Positions 1-10,742 are shown, counted from the stretch's first letter. The stretch: 64,000 bases of DNA from Ilex aquifolium (GCA_951799425.1 OX637397.1:39102409-39166408); one strand, 5' to 3'. Numbers and translations are program-made. Notes: generated from the sequence alone by a model not told the origin.

Positions 1-514
1 GTCAATTAGTTATACTATCAATATAAAAAGATGTTAGAAAAACTTCAATAGGAATACTAAATAATTAATATGCATCCGGAAAAAAAAAAATAAATATAAA
101 CAAATTTACACTATTATTAAAGAAAATTTTAAAAAAAATCTCAATTGAATTTATCGCTTTAGGCTCAAAACAGATGAAGCCATCCCTGGAATTAAGACAA
201 GTGATGTGACCATTATTATTTTCGGTATTACATGTGAAAATAAATATAAACTATAAATTTTTTTTTTGAATTATTGAAAGCCCAATAATGAAAATAACAA
301 ACTCAGATTAAGCAATCAAAGAACTTTTTTTACATGTCACAATACAATTAAACAAAAAATAGAAGACCAAAAAACTTCACTTTTTCTTAGCATATCCGAC
401 CTGATTCAATTTTGTCATTCGATCAAGATAAGAAAGTAAGGAAAATGCATGAATCAGGTGATATAGTACATCATTTTTTTAACTTACAGTAGGTGATCAA
501 CATAATATTAGAGT

Positions 515-1130
515 TAGGGGCGTTTATGGGCTGAGTTACACACGGGTCTTGTTATTCGGTTTGAAAAAATAGCCTCGAAGCCCAATAGGCCCAGTAGTTG
601 GCCCGCCAGAGCCCCGAGCCCAATATCTTTTAAGAGAGGATTTGAATTTACCATCAAACCCATTACCCGCCTTGAAGCCCGGTCCATGAGTCCGCCCGCA
701 AAAACCCGACCCATGAGCCCACCCGCCCACCTAGCCTGTCTGCCATTCCACCCAATTGTTTGAAAAAAAGTTAACTATTGAAACTTTGAAAGTTTTGTGG
801 TAATATATGACTCTACTTTGTTTAAATAAAATTATTCATTCTTTACTTTTTGCTTATTTTGAGTTTACTTTTAATTCAAAAATGTAATCTTAAAAAAAAT
901 TAAGTTGAAAACATTTTAAATGAAATTGTATATATATATAAAAAAAGACCCATACAACAAGCTCACTCGTAAGGCCCGCCTAGTGAGTGGTGGGTAGCCT
1001 ATCCCTACCCGTAGCCCGGCCGAGCCCACCCGATAACTCGCCTGGATAAGAGCTTAGGCCTACACTACCCAAGTCTGACTCAGAAAAAATTCCACAGGGC
1101 CTAATCCAGCCCGACCCATGAACACCCTTA
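515..1130. mobile_element. hAT-like miniature inverted-repeat element A
   Basis: The left end reads TAGGGGCGTTTATGGGC and the right end, reverse-complemented, reads TAAGGGTGTTCATGGGTC, so the element has imperfect terminal inverted repeats. The flanking 8-mers ATTAGAGT (507-514) and GTCAGAGT (1131-1138) match at 6 of 8 positions, the duplication length expected for hAT elements. About 250 bp at each end is GC-rich with many GGCCC-type words, and the core is AT-rich. No transposase is present. Short ORFs in the GC-rich ends are by-products of composition. Confidence 0.6.
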
Positions 1131-1742
1131 GTCAGAGTTTAAAAGTAATGAGTTCAAATTCCAATAGACATCCTCCTTTAAAACAACAACAAAACAAAAA
1201 TCACATATTTGGACCACCCAAAATAGGCCACACATGAGGAAAAATATTATATAAATATGTATGTTACACCATTCTTTCACAACTTATGCTTTTAACAATT
1301 GAGATCGCTCACAAATATGTAGAACCCGATCTTGCAAAAGTTTTATATAACTTCCCACATTTTTGAAGGATTTATTCTCCTCCTAAACCTAATTTCTAAA
1401 CACGTCCTAATATATACTAGTGGCATGAATACTTGTGCAATGTTTATTAGGGAAGCATATAGCTTAATTGGTTATAACTTAAGCATGTCATCATCATTCC
1501 AGTTCTACCAGGTTAATTGCCTTGAATAATAATTAGTGTGTTATGAAATAGACGATACATTAATAAAATATTAAGAGAGTAATACATAAAATAATATATA
1601 AAAATAAATCATTCCAAAATTTAATTGGAGTGGTTGATTCCCTTATGTCAGATCATGGTTGTTAGCTCGGACCACTCATACACCAACTAAAACCTTTGAA
1701 TTTAGACAAGTGATGCGACCATTATTATTGCATTATTATGCT

Positions 1743-2361
1743 CAGGATTGTCCATGGGCCGGGCCGGGCCGGGGTAGGCCCATGAAATTTTTTTCGAATC
1801 AGACTTGAGTAGTGCAGGTTCAAGCCCTTACCCAAGTGAGTTATCGGCCGGGCTGAGCCGGGGTAGGTTACCTACATCCCAACCCGTGAGCTTACTAAGC
1901 TGGCCTTCTGGGCGGGCCTACTCGCAGATTTTTTATATACAACTTCATTTAAAAATAGTGAATATTTTTGTAATTTAATATTTGTATAAATTATATTTTT
2001 GAATCAAAAGTAGAGTCAAAATAGATAAAAATAAAATAATAAATAATTTTATTTTTGATTAAGGGATAAACTATATCCAATAAAATGAATACATCCCAAC
2101 TAGGTTGACACATACTCACTTATCTATCATTTGCATTACTCTACCTTTTAAAACTTGTATGCTTAATACATGGAAAAGAAAATAATACATTATTTATAGT
2201 ATCTAAATTTTTAAAACTTCAAATTCCGACATTTGAAGACTTATTTCAAAATTTCAAATTTAATGGTCTAAAAATATAATTTTTTTTCAAAGGAAGGGTG
2301 AGCGGGCTGGGCTTGACAGGTGGACTCTTGGGTCGGTTTTTAACGGGTTTTTTTGGGCCGG
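1743..2361. mobile_element. hAT-like miniature element B, right end lost
   Basis: The left end CAGGATTGTCCATGGGCC resembles the terminus of elements A and C. It is followed by a GGGCC-repeat tract, an AT-rich core and a second GC-rich block. No matching right terminus is found. The element stops at GGGCCGG, directly against the relic of the MLP 3' flank. Truncation by deletion is likely. Confidence 0.5.
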
Positions 2362-2602
2362 CATATAAGGTTATATATTCTACTATAATGCGATTATAGT
2401 AGCAGTGCTATTATTAATAAAGCTCTAAAGAAAGCTTTATATCAAAATAATAATGTGGTTGCTTTATGGTTAATATATTTTGTAATTGCATAAGGGACCA
2501 GATTTAAATAAATTGTATACTGTTGGCAATTCGTATGTAAAATATAATATTGATGTGAAGATCATGTGGGTTTAAATTGGCAGGTGTAAAGTGTATTTCA
2601 TA
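2362..2602 (+). pseudogene. Relic of an MLP gene 3' flank
   Basis: This stretch is roughly 85-90% identical by eye to the 3' flank of the intact MLP gene at 10509-10742. It includes the 10-bp stem-loop (here 2380-2402), the AATAAAGCTCTAAAGAAAGC block, GTTGGCAATTCGTATG and the end GGCAGGTGTAAAGTG. No coding exon remains. Element B abuts it where the last exon would be. I infer an older MLP paralogue that was removed apart from its 3' flank. It is present in all five units, so the loss predates the amplification. Confidence 0.75.
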
Positions 2603-4192
2603 ATTATTATTATAATTAACCTTGTAATTAGTAAAATCCTATTATTATTAACTTGTTGAAAGTTAATATTAGTGGTATAAAACATGTTAATTGTATATTA
2701 GCATGACTTGATGTTTTAATGGCATATCAAGTTTAATAAAATTATTAGCTTGTTATGTGATTATGAAATAATATGTATGCTAAATGTTTATTTAACATAT
2801 GATTAGTGTAGTTGACTTGTGTTTATGTTTATAAAATTAATAAATATGTTGCCACGTTGGAAGTAATAAGCATGCTAGTTGTGTAAATTGATGTGCATCT
2901 AGGTGTTTGTTTAAATATCTACGTGAATACAAGTATGTTAGTTGAGTTGATTATCTTACATAACATGCTTGAGATTGTTTTAAAAATATTATTATATTGC
3001 ATTCATTATGTAATGGACATTGTAAATGGTACCAAAGACAATTTCACATTGTATTGCATTATGTATGGGTTACACTACATTCATGGACATTGACATGGGT
3101 GGGAGTGTGTGCATGGTATGAGATCAATCACCACATAGGTGATTGATTGTGGGCTTGAGAAAGTCGCACCAAGGTCCGACTGAGTCGCACGGAAAATTAA
3201 TGGATAACGTGTCGGGGTATAGCAAGAAGGGTTAAATTCTCCATTGGGTGCAAGATCCGTTAACTTGGTTTATACATTTTCCAGCAGTACAATTCCAGAA
3301 AAGTGTAACGGCGAAAACAGAGCCGCAGGTGGAATGTCCTGAAAATCCGTTGATGATGTGGTGTCTCATTGGTGTAATACCATAAATCATTTCCCCATTA
3401 AGATACAAGAAAATGAATTAATTAGTCTTTGAGTGTACATAACACCAATGACGGGGCTTGGAATGCCCGAATACATACGTATGACATTGCATGTGTTATG
3501 GGAGCCCGAGATGGGGCTTGGTGTTGGTATTGCTTGTGTGAGTCTCATCTCATGACATGACATAATTTATGACATTTTTTCATAATATACATATTTGAAT
3601 GAATGCATGAAATGATTGTTGCATGTGACATTTTATATACATTTGGATTGAGAGATATTCTCTATATGAGTTACCTTATTGAGCTTTGACTCACCCTTTA
3701 TGGGAACAATTTTCAAGTATACCATGTGCTTTCACCGAAGGCCCTACTACGGGTTCGCTTTGACGACAGAGTCGAACTATGACTTTTATTTTGACGTTGT
3801 ATTTTTTTTGTATATGTTTACTTTTTGTCTTGTATAATTTTTGTAACAAAAACTTGTTTATATTTAAAAAACATGTATATGAGAATCTTTTGAGACATTT
3901 ATTCTTTTATGAATGAATGTACGTAGTAATGATGATTATTGTAGTATCCAATACTATGCAATTGAGTAAGGATGAATGTACCGGTGTGGTCAATATTGTA
4001 TGATTGCACATGTTGCATTTTGGGTAGAGTTCCCAGTACAAAGAAGGCTCTGCCCGAATTTTGTTAAGTTATGGATCTCCGTAAATAGGGCATAACGGCG
4101 TGGTATTGAATTACATGGTATCCATGTGTATTTTGCGGGTTGATGAGTGATCAACGAGGTAATTACAGACACTTAGATTTTGGGGCGTCACA
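2603..4192 (+). mobile_element. LTR fragment (Ty3-type), left end not defined
   Basis: The right end TTAGATTTTGGGGCGTCACA is the kind of terminus seen on many plant chromovirus-type LTRs. The body has LTR-like content: CTTTGACTCACCC followed by TTTTCAAGTA and then an AT-rich tail. No TGTGACG-type left end is visible, so this is probably a truncated or solo LTR. The short ORFs inside (for example 2893-3093) have no family resemblance. The end at 4192 interrupts the gag fragment that follows. Confidence 0.45.
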
Positions 4193-4393
4193 AGTAACAT
4201 TTGTTGCGAGTTCGGAACAAGATTGGCTGGGGGAGGTATGACCTCCTCTTCGTGTGGTGGATCGTCCTCAGGCTGATTCATGGATCTGATGGTGATCGCC
4301 ATAGATACAGAAAAAAATGTGGTTGGGTGAAAATTTGTCCTTCCAATAGACGGCGTCAAACTTATAGTGCACAAATTGGTTTTATGCACTACC
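4193..4393 (-). mobile_element. 5' leader and gag start of a minus-oriented Ty3 element (truncated)
   Basis: Read on the - strand, TTTGACGCCGTCTATTGGAA (4360-4341) resembles the TTTGGCGCCGTCTGTGGGAA-type leader/primer-binding region of many plant Ty3 elements. An ATG at 4302 then opens a short gag-like N-terminus (ITIRSMNQPEDDPP, acidic and proline-rich). The frame is cut at 4192 by the neighbouring LTR. The leader motif is about 33 bp from the LTR end, farther than usual, so the assignment is tentative. Confidence 0.4.
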
Positions 4394-4862
4394 TGTTGAG
4401 TAATTAATATATATAATAAATGTAGTAAAATATAAATATGAGATCAACACAAGCAACACACAGATATAGAGTGGTTCAGTCAGAGTGACCTACTCCATTT
4501 TGAAGGACTTTGGTTGCCGGGATTTTTTATTGCTTCAAGGAGTATTGGGTGCTCACGCAATGAATAATCAAGAAAAAAAAAAAAAGAGAACAATAACAAA
4601 TAATAAATACAAGAATTGAATGGTTCAATAGGAATTCTTCATAAGTCTACAAGAACGGTGGTTTCATTATATTAGAATCTTAATACGGTTACAATTTATT
4701 TATAGGCATTGATTAATAACCCTAAATTTGGTCTAACTAAAAAACTTAGTCGGAGTAAATCTAATATCCCAAATCTTGATAAAATTCATATACCGTATAT
4801 TCATTAAAAATCCACAATATACTCAATACTATATAGCGAGGGTTAATTAGCCTCCTGCTGCA
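4394..4862 (-). mobile_element. LTR of a minus-oriented element (469 bp)
   Basis: The + strand starts TGTTGAGTAATT and ends CCTGCTGCA, giving the TG...CA ends expected of an LTR. On the - strand it contains a TATA-like CCTATAAATAAATTG and a polymorphic poly-T tract, and it leads into the gag leader at 4393-4193. No second LTR of this type is seen in the unit, so the element is a 5' remnant. Confidence 0.5.
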
Positions 4863-5001
4863 CCCCAATATAATAGAACTGTTTGAAACTGACTTTTTTA
4901 AGCGAAAAGTTACGGTTTAAAAAATACCGCAAAAAAGTTAGAGTTAAAAAAGTCTCCCCAAACCGTTTGAAGTGTTATTTAAAAAGTTGAAAAAGTTATA
5001 A

Positions 5002-5844
5002 AAGTCCGTTTGGAGTGACTTTCTAATTTTTTTGGCTTTTTCATTTCAAAATAAAAAAAAAAATTATATGTATATATAGATTAGGAGTGTCCATGGGCCG
5101 GGACGGGCTAGGCTCGCGAATTTTTTTTCGGGTTGGGTCTGGGTAGCGTAGGCCCAAGCCCTTACCCGGGGGAGTTATTTGGCCGGTTGGGCCGGGCTTC
5201 AAGTAGAGGTAGGCTACCAGCAATTCAACCCCGCGCACTCAATGGACGGGCCTTTATATATATATATACAATTTCATTTAAAAAAAATCAACTTAATATT
5301 TTTTAAAATCATGTATTTCCCTTAGAAGTAGAGTCAAAATGGATGTAAATAATGAATAATTTTATTTAAATAAAGTAGAGTCATATATTACTACCAAATT
5401 TTTAAAATTTCAATGCTCAATTTTTTTAAACAATTGGGTGGAAGGGCAGATGGGCGGGCTCATGGCCCGACTAATGGGTTTGAGGGTAAGCTCAAACCCT
5501 CTCTTGAAAGATATTAGGCTCAGGCTTAGGCGGGCCAATTATCGGACTTCAGTCCTATTTTTTTCAGGCCGGATAATAGGACCCGTAGATAACCTGGCCT
5601 ATGGACACCCCTATTATAGATTATGTATAATAGTTCCCAAAATATGAATTTTAAATTTTTTTACATAATAGTAATATTTTATAAATATAATAAACTAAAA
5701 AATTATGTGAGACTCGTGACAAAATTTCAAAAAGTCGAAGGAAAAGATCATAAAATTAACTTTTTGAATCAGCCTACATAAGCTCTTTTGAGTCCAAAAA
5801 ACTATTACATAAATTGGTAACAAAGCCAGTGTCCAAACGGACTT
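5002..5844. mobile_element. Older miniature element hosting element C
   Basis: AAGTCCGTTTGGA (5002-5014) and its exact reverse complement (5832-5844) flank 843 bp. Element C (5082-5613) sits inside, so this is a nested insertion. The same pair is at 17726-18568, 30446-31290 and 43167-44009. In the fifth unit only the diverged left arm (about 56312) survives, because the array breaks off inside the right arm. Confidence 0.4.
5082..5613. mobile_element. hAT-like miniature element C
   Basis: The ends are TAGGAGTGTCCATGGGC and, reverse-complemented, TAGGGGTGTCCATAGGCC. The flanks ATATAGAT (5074-5081) and TTATAGAT (5614-5621) form an 8-bp target duplication with one mismatch. The interior, including GGGTGGAAGGGCAG, also occurs in inverted orientation in element A, so A, B and C belong to one family. 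No coding capacity is present. Confidence 0.65.
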
Positions 5845-6422
5845 CACTTCTTTTACACCAAATCTCTTAAAAACTATATATTTAAGCTAGCTTCAAAGAA
5901 GCCCATTAGAAACCCTCACAATTGATAATAGATATTGGTGAAGGGCCAGGGAGGGAGCGTTGCTCTACTTTTCAACTATATTGAACTCACGCTCCATTTC
6001 ACTACTTTCCTTTCGTTACGCTACGCTCCACTCCACCCACTAAGCATTGAATTTTGGGCTTAGTGAATATGAACCACCCTTCTGATATATATAAAAAAAT
6101 AAAAATAATAAATCACCTTCTATTTCCGAGGAAATGATATTAGTTTAGTAAAATATAACATAATCTTAATTATAATACGTTTTTAGAAAGTGTTGTCACC
6201 TTGTGACAATAGGTAGTTGGTGTGTGAAGCTTGAGTAGTGATTCGACTTGGACAATTTTTTTTTTTTCAAAACTAACAGAATTTGTTGGAGCTAATAAAA
6301 AGAAATAAGAAAAGTTAGGCTGCAATATTAGATAACATTTTTGCTGCTCATAAAATACCGATTATTTGTACATATGAAATTTCAAATACGGATCAACCAT
6401 TATAAAATTTAGAAACAACCCT

Positions 6423-6660
6423 CACCACAAGAAAAATCATTATTACCGAGGAACTTTTTATATGTTATTTTGGTCGTAAAAAAAAGTTTTTCCAAGAAAG
6501 ATTTGTTTTCGACAAGAATAGAATATGTGGATGAGTTTTAAGTACGAAATTAATTTTTCGTGGACAAAAATTAGTTGGAAAAATTATGCGCGAAGACCTC
6601 ACTCCTCCAAAATACTTTTACGGCGAAATTTGTTTTACTTAAATAAAAAATTCACAATTA
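6423..6660 (+). mobile_element. Possible CACTA (En/Spm) terminal fragment
   Basis: CACCACAAGAAAAATCATTA followed by TTACCGAGG resembles the CACTACAAGAAAAA terminus of plant CACTA elements followed by an ACCGA-type subterminal repeat. No second terminus or target duplication is found, and the right boundary is a guess. Copies start at 19143, 31865 and 44584. The fifth unit ends before this point. Confidence 0.3.
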
Positions 6661-7028
6661 ACATTTCTTTTTAATTTTACTCTTTTAAAGATTTTTCTCT
6701 TATTTTTAACGAAGTATTAATTTTCCTTGGAAAAATTGATTGAAATTTCTTATTGACGGACACAAATTTCTAAACTCAAGATATGCATATCTAAGGCTTC
6801 GTATCTCGTGTTCCATCAATGGAAGGGTCACTACCAAATTGGGTGAAGCATGTACCTATCACTGCCTTCCACCATTTGAAAGATTAGTCATGGTGGAAGA
6901 GCCTGTACCATACAATTAATATCTAGTACGATATGTGTGTAGGCCTCACAATATTCTAAACACGATAAGATTACATGACACTCAAAATTAATGGATTTAA
7001 GTTTGTAGAATTTGACGTTATCGACTTC

Positions 7029-7307
7029 GGTACCGACTTCAGTACTGTACCGTTGGTTACTATTTTTTGATAAAGTTATAATTCAAAAGGAAGAAATTAC
7101 AACTGTTCAAGAGAAGTTTATGATCGGTCAAGGGTCTATGATCGATCACAGATGCACATGATCGATTATGGACTTCTTTGAGCAGTTGTAACTTGATCTT
7201 TAAAAATTATAATTTACAGGTCAAAAAAATTGTAACTTACACATTAAAAAAATTGTAACTTAATCTGAAATTGTTGTAACCGACAGTACGGTACCTCATT
7301 CGGTACC
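7029..7307. repeat. Foldback (long imperfect inverted repeat) upstream of the MLP gene
   Basis: The left arm begins GGTACCGACTTCAGTACTGT. The right arm, reverse-complemented, begins GGTACCGAATGAGGTACCGT. Both go on with a GTTGGTTAC/GTCGGTTAC block and with ACAACTG...AGAAG words, pairing around a centre rich in ATGATCGAT near 7140-7165. The element may be a miniature transposon or a small-RNA-producing hairpin. It lies about 310 bp upstream of the MLP TATA box. Confidence 0.5.
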
Positions 7308-7352
7308 GTAAACTTTTCCTTTTAAGTTTAGGCATTAGTAAATTCGAGTGTT

Positions 7353-7402
7353 AAATGGCTGGACCTGAGTTATCAAAAAAAAAAAAAAATGGCTGGACCT
7401 GA
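7353..7402 (+). mobile_element. Retroposition scar: short A-tail insert with 16-bp target duplication
   Basis: AAATGGCTGGACCTGA occurs at 7353-7368 and again at 7387-7402. Between the copies lies only GTTATC followed by a run of A. A direct repeat around a few bases plus poly-A is the footprint of target-primed reverse transcription with extreme 5' truncation. The A run is 15 long here and 14 in units 2-4. Confidence 0.55.
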
Positions 7403-7619
7403 TACACTCACCACCAAACAAATGACTCGACACGTTCATGTCTTATTTTTCTCAAAAAAACACTACAAATGTTGACAAGTGACCTTACAAGCATATCCCA
7501 GTACTGTACATTGATGTATGTTGGGCTGTATTGGGTCTAGTAATTGGGACTCATTGAATTATTGGTTAGCAAATGATTACGTGCAATTGGCTCACAAGGG
7601 CAGACTCAAATGTGACCTC

Positions 7620-7628
7620 TATATAAGG
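7620..7628 (+). promoter_or_regulatory. TATA box of MLP gene copy 1
   Basis: TATATAAGG lies 107 bp before the ATG. A pyrimidine-rich leader (CACTTTCTCTCTCCTCTCTT, 7662-7681) follows, as is common around plant transcription starts. Confidence 0.65.
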
Positions 7629-7734
7629 TACAAAGACTAGGCAATTGGCATTGTCTTTCACCACTTTCTCTCTCCTCTCTTATGTCTTGAGAGTTATACT
7701 TGGTGGGTTTGTGACTGTATTTTTAAGACAAAAA

Positions 7735-10508
7735 ATGGCTAATCTTGCTGGTAAAGTTGAGGCTGAAGTTGAGATAAAATGTGATGCTGATGAGTTTTTC
7801 CACAGCTGGGGTGGTAAGGCACACCAAATGCCAAATTTGTGCTCTGAAAAGTTGCACAACGTTGAAGTACATGAAGGTGACTGGAAGACAGATGGTTCTG
7901 TTAAGCTCTGGACATTTGTTCATGGTAAGGAAAACACAACTCATAAAAATATTAGAGGAGTCTATTTAATTTCCAGTATGAGCTGTTGTTGCTAATTTCA
8001 AAATTATTATAAAAGTGTCTTACAATAGAAAAGAGCACAGATAAAAAACTATTATCCAACAATAAATTATATCTTACTTACTGCTAAAAGCCTAGGCCAA
8101 CAAGAAGACAAGTGTGGATCTGTGTCTGCGTTGGTGTGTGCAAGTGTGGATCTATGTGTGTTTGAATTTCAAGTTAATCAATTGAATATTGTGATAGAGT
8201 TTCAGTGTGATCGAGTTGTATGTTGTGATTTAGTGTGGATCTATGTTTTCTTTTTTTAATTTTTAGTTTAATAATATAAATTTAATAGTTGGGTCAAACA
8301 TGTTTTTTGTTTTTGTTTTGTTTATTTGTTAAACATAAATAACTACCAAACATGTTTTATTTTTTTATTTTTTACCATAGAAAAAATTAAAATTATTATT
8401 TTATTTTATTAGAAACTCACATAACTCTTTGTGATTTTGGATTGAAGTGCAACTGTTAACTGGATTAACAAATTTGTTAAAAATTAAAGGCTTAAGAGGT
8501 AGAAGGGTATAAACATTATTTTGACATGGTATTTTATGTAAAACATTGAATGTACGATACGATATTATCACTTTGACGTGGTGTTATTATCTAATAATAA
8601 TTTTATAAGGGCATGTTTGTTTGTAGTATTAAATTTGGGTGGTATTAGAAATCATTTTCATTCCACTCCAATCAAATGGTATACTATATCCGGTCTTAAA
8701 CTTGTATCCTATCATTCTCCTTGTTTGTTTGTTCAATAAGTACTATGATGGGTCCCACAAATAACCATCTATTATATCACATCTTATATAACAAATATAC
8801 CATTTTACCATTAACATCTTCCATTCCATTACTCCGTTTGTGTAACGCTTTTGCACAATGTTTGGTATAATAAATAATCTAATGTTATGAATCGGTCATA
8901 CAGTAAAAAAAATTTAAAAAAATCGGTGATACCATAGCCTTAAACATAATACAAGGAAAAAATTTAAAATAATTTTTTTTAAAAAATCGTTAACACCGTA
9001 CACTTAAACATAATATAAGGAAAAAATTTAAAATGATTCACTGTACGCTTAAACATAATACAAAAAAAATTTCAAAATAATTTTTTTAAAAAAAAAATCG
9101 GTGACACCGTACGCTTAAACATAATACAAGGAAAAAATTCAAAATAATTTTTTTTAAAAAAAATTTTTAAAAAATCGGTGACACCGTACGCTTCAAAATA
9201 TTTTTTTTTTAAAAAAATTAAAAAAAAAACCGGTGACACCGTACGCTTAAACATAATACAAAGAAAAATTCAAAATAATTTTTTTATATGTGAACTCTTC
9301 ACATAGGAGGGCATTTGTGTCATTTTACTCGTTTATACAATCCTTTCACTTATACCGGGAAGATAATACCACCTGGTAGGTGGTATTGCTTAGTACCATA
9401 TAGAAGGCATTTAAGTCACTATTCACACCGGGTCGGTACTACGACCCGAAAAATAATACTGATTGAAAAATGTCAAATAAACAAGGTATAAAGTGGACTC
9501 TACGTACTATTTCCCTTATACCAGCCCCTTATACTACTCTTATCCTTCAACCAAACATGCCCTAAGTGGATAAAGTGAACCTCACTAATTCATTAGACAG
9601 TGACCGAATGACCTGGTCAATCCTAGGAATAAGCATGTTTACTAAGAAGTAGAAGTTCACATGCCCAGCAACGGATCTCAAACAAACCGTGGTTGACAAC
9701 AGGGTCTCTTTCCAAAAAAAAAAGAAGTATGATTATACTTCGGTAGGAAGTCAGAACTGGTGGAAGTGGACAAACTACTCGATGTTGGTCTTGATGTGCT
9801 TTGAAAGAAATATATATATGATTTGCACTAAAATACTTAAGATAGACCTATCGGGAACACATTCACTCATGGGCATTGACATCTTAATGCGTTGCAATTT
9901 GTGCATTGTTCGATCTTTTGTCACCGATTTAACTTTAGATTTCAATATTTATTAAGATCCATTACCTATTCAATAATACTGATTCATCAAATCAAAATTT
10001 TAAGTCTATTTAGCACTTTCCTATGGGTAGTTAGTGAAGTAGTGGGATTCACTTTATACATTTGTAATTTTATTATGAATGACGACACCATGTGATAATA
10101 ATAATAATATAGTGTCACTGTTACATAAATATTTAAGTAGGGTATGTAATATGTATATATTCTTAAGTATAGAGACTAAAGTCACTGGGTTAATATTTAT
10201 TCAACTGCAAGTGACTGGACTTTGGTTTTGTGATAACCTTAGAGGGAAAAGTGGAGACTTTTAAAGAAAGGCTCACAATAGACGAGGAAAACAAGCTCAT
10301 CACTGCTGATGGAATAGAAGGAGATCCCATGAAACTCTACAAGATCTTCAAGGGCTCCTTACAGATTATAACAAAGGGTCAATCCAGCTTTGCGAAATGG
10401 TCCATTGACTACGAGAAAATCAACAAGGATGTTCCCGATCCAACATCGTACCTCGACTGGCTTGTTAACAGTAGCAAACTCATCGATGAATCGCTTCTAA
10501 AGGCATAA
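7735..10508 (+). CDS. Major latex protein-like (Bet v 1 superfamily) protein, copy 1; exons 7735-7924 and 10243-10508
   Basis: The two exons join in phase 1 across a 2,318-bp GT-AG intron (G|GTAAGG ... CCTTAG|AG) to encode 151 residues, the usual MLP length. The N-terminus LAGKVEAEVEIK is the first strand of the fold. EGDWKTDGSVKLWTF (residues 47-61) is the MLP form of the conserved loop region. Exon 2 supplies IDEENKLIT (76-84), EGDPMKLYK (89-97) and the C-terminal helix from DVPDPTSYLDW (126-136) to LLKA. MLPs are small cytosolic proteins with a hydrophobic cavity, linked in the literature to ligand binding, stress and defence responses; the ligand here is unknown. I start at the ATG at 7735 because an upstream in-frame extension lacks an ATG and lies in the leader. 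The intron is enlarged by a transposon. The gene converges on the membrane-protein gene at 11428-11904. Confidence 0.93.
8609..9562. mobile_element. Tourist-like (PIF/Harbinger) miniature element in the MLP intron, copy 1
   Basis: The ends are GGGCATGTTTGTTTG and, reverse-complemented, GGGCATGTTTGGTTG, flanked by TAA on both sides (8606-8608, 9563-9565), the 3-bp duplication of PIF/Harbinger elements. Similarity of the arms continues inward (GGTGGTATTAGAAA against GCTGGTATAAGGGA). At 954 bp it is long for a miniature element because of an internal minisatellite at about 8884-9291. This minisatellite has about six copies of a 45-65 bp unit with the near-palindrome CGGTGACACCG, CTTAAACATAATACAA and homopolymer A/T tracts. 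No transposase is encoded. Confidence 0.75.
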
Positions 10509-10742
10509 TTTGATCATATAAGTTCATAAATTCTACTATAATGTGATTATAGTAGCAGTGCTATTATTAATAAAGCTCTAAAGAAAGCTGGATATCAAAA
10601 TAATAATGTGGTTGCTTTATGGTTAATGTGTGTATGTATCAAAATAATAAATTGTACACTGTTGGCAATTCGTATGTAAAATATAATATTGAAGTGCAGA
10701 TCATGTGGGTTTATATTGGCAGGTGTAAAGTGTATTTCATAT
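10509..10742 (+). promoter_or_regulatory. MLP 3' flank with stem-loop and polyadenylation-like signal, copy 1
   Basis: Just after the stop there is a perfect 10-bp inverted repeat CTACTATAAT-GTG-ATTATAGTAG (10533-10555), then AATAAA at 10569-10574 and a TGTGTGTATGTAT stretch. This is a plausible plant 3' UTR and polyadenylation region. The same block is what remains of the lost paralogue at 2362-2602. The actual cleavage site cannot be seen. Confidence 0.5.

Noticed and set aside
514-730. Overlapping - strand ORFs in element A and its copies
   Set aside because: They arise from the GC-rich cap of a miniature transposon, overlap in two frames and have no domain.
1332-1529. 65-residue ORF repeated in all five units
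   Set aside because: Its repetition only reflects the tandem array. It starts at a non-ATG codon and has no motif or promoter context.
7645-7734. 30-residue N-terminal extension of the MLP protein
   Set aside because: It begins at TTG rather than ATG, lies in the pyrimidine-rich leader, and the family starts at the M at 7735.
8884-9291. CRISPR-like array
   Set aside because: The repeats are degenerate, AT-rich, without regular unique spacers, lie inside a eukaryotic transposon, and have no cas genes nearby.
9689-10095. ORFs inside the MLP intron
   Set aside because: They are compositionally intronic with no recognisable motifs, and overlap each other in different frames.
10230-10242. Start of the second MLP exon at an upstream codon
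   Set aside because: The codon ATA at 10230 is no start; the acceptor AG at 10241-10242 joins exon 1 in frame and yields the family sequence.
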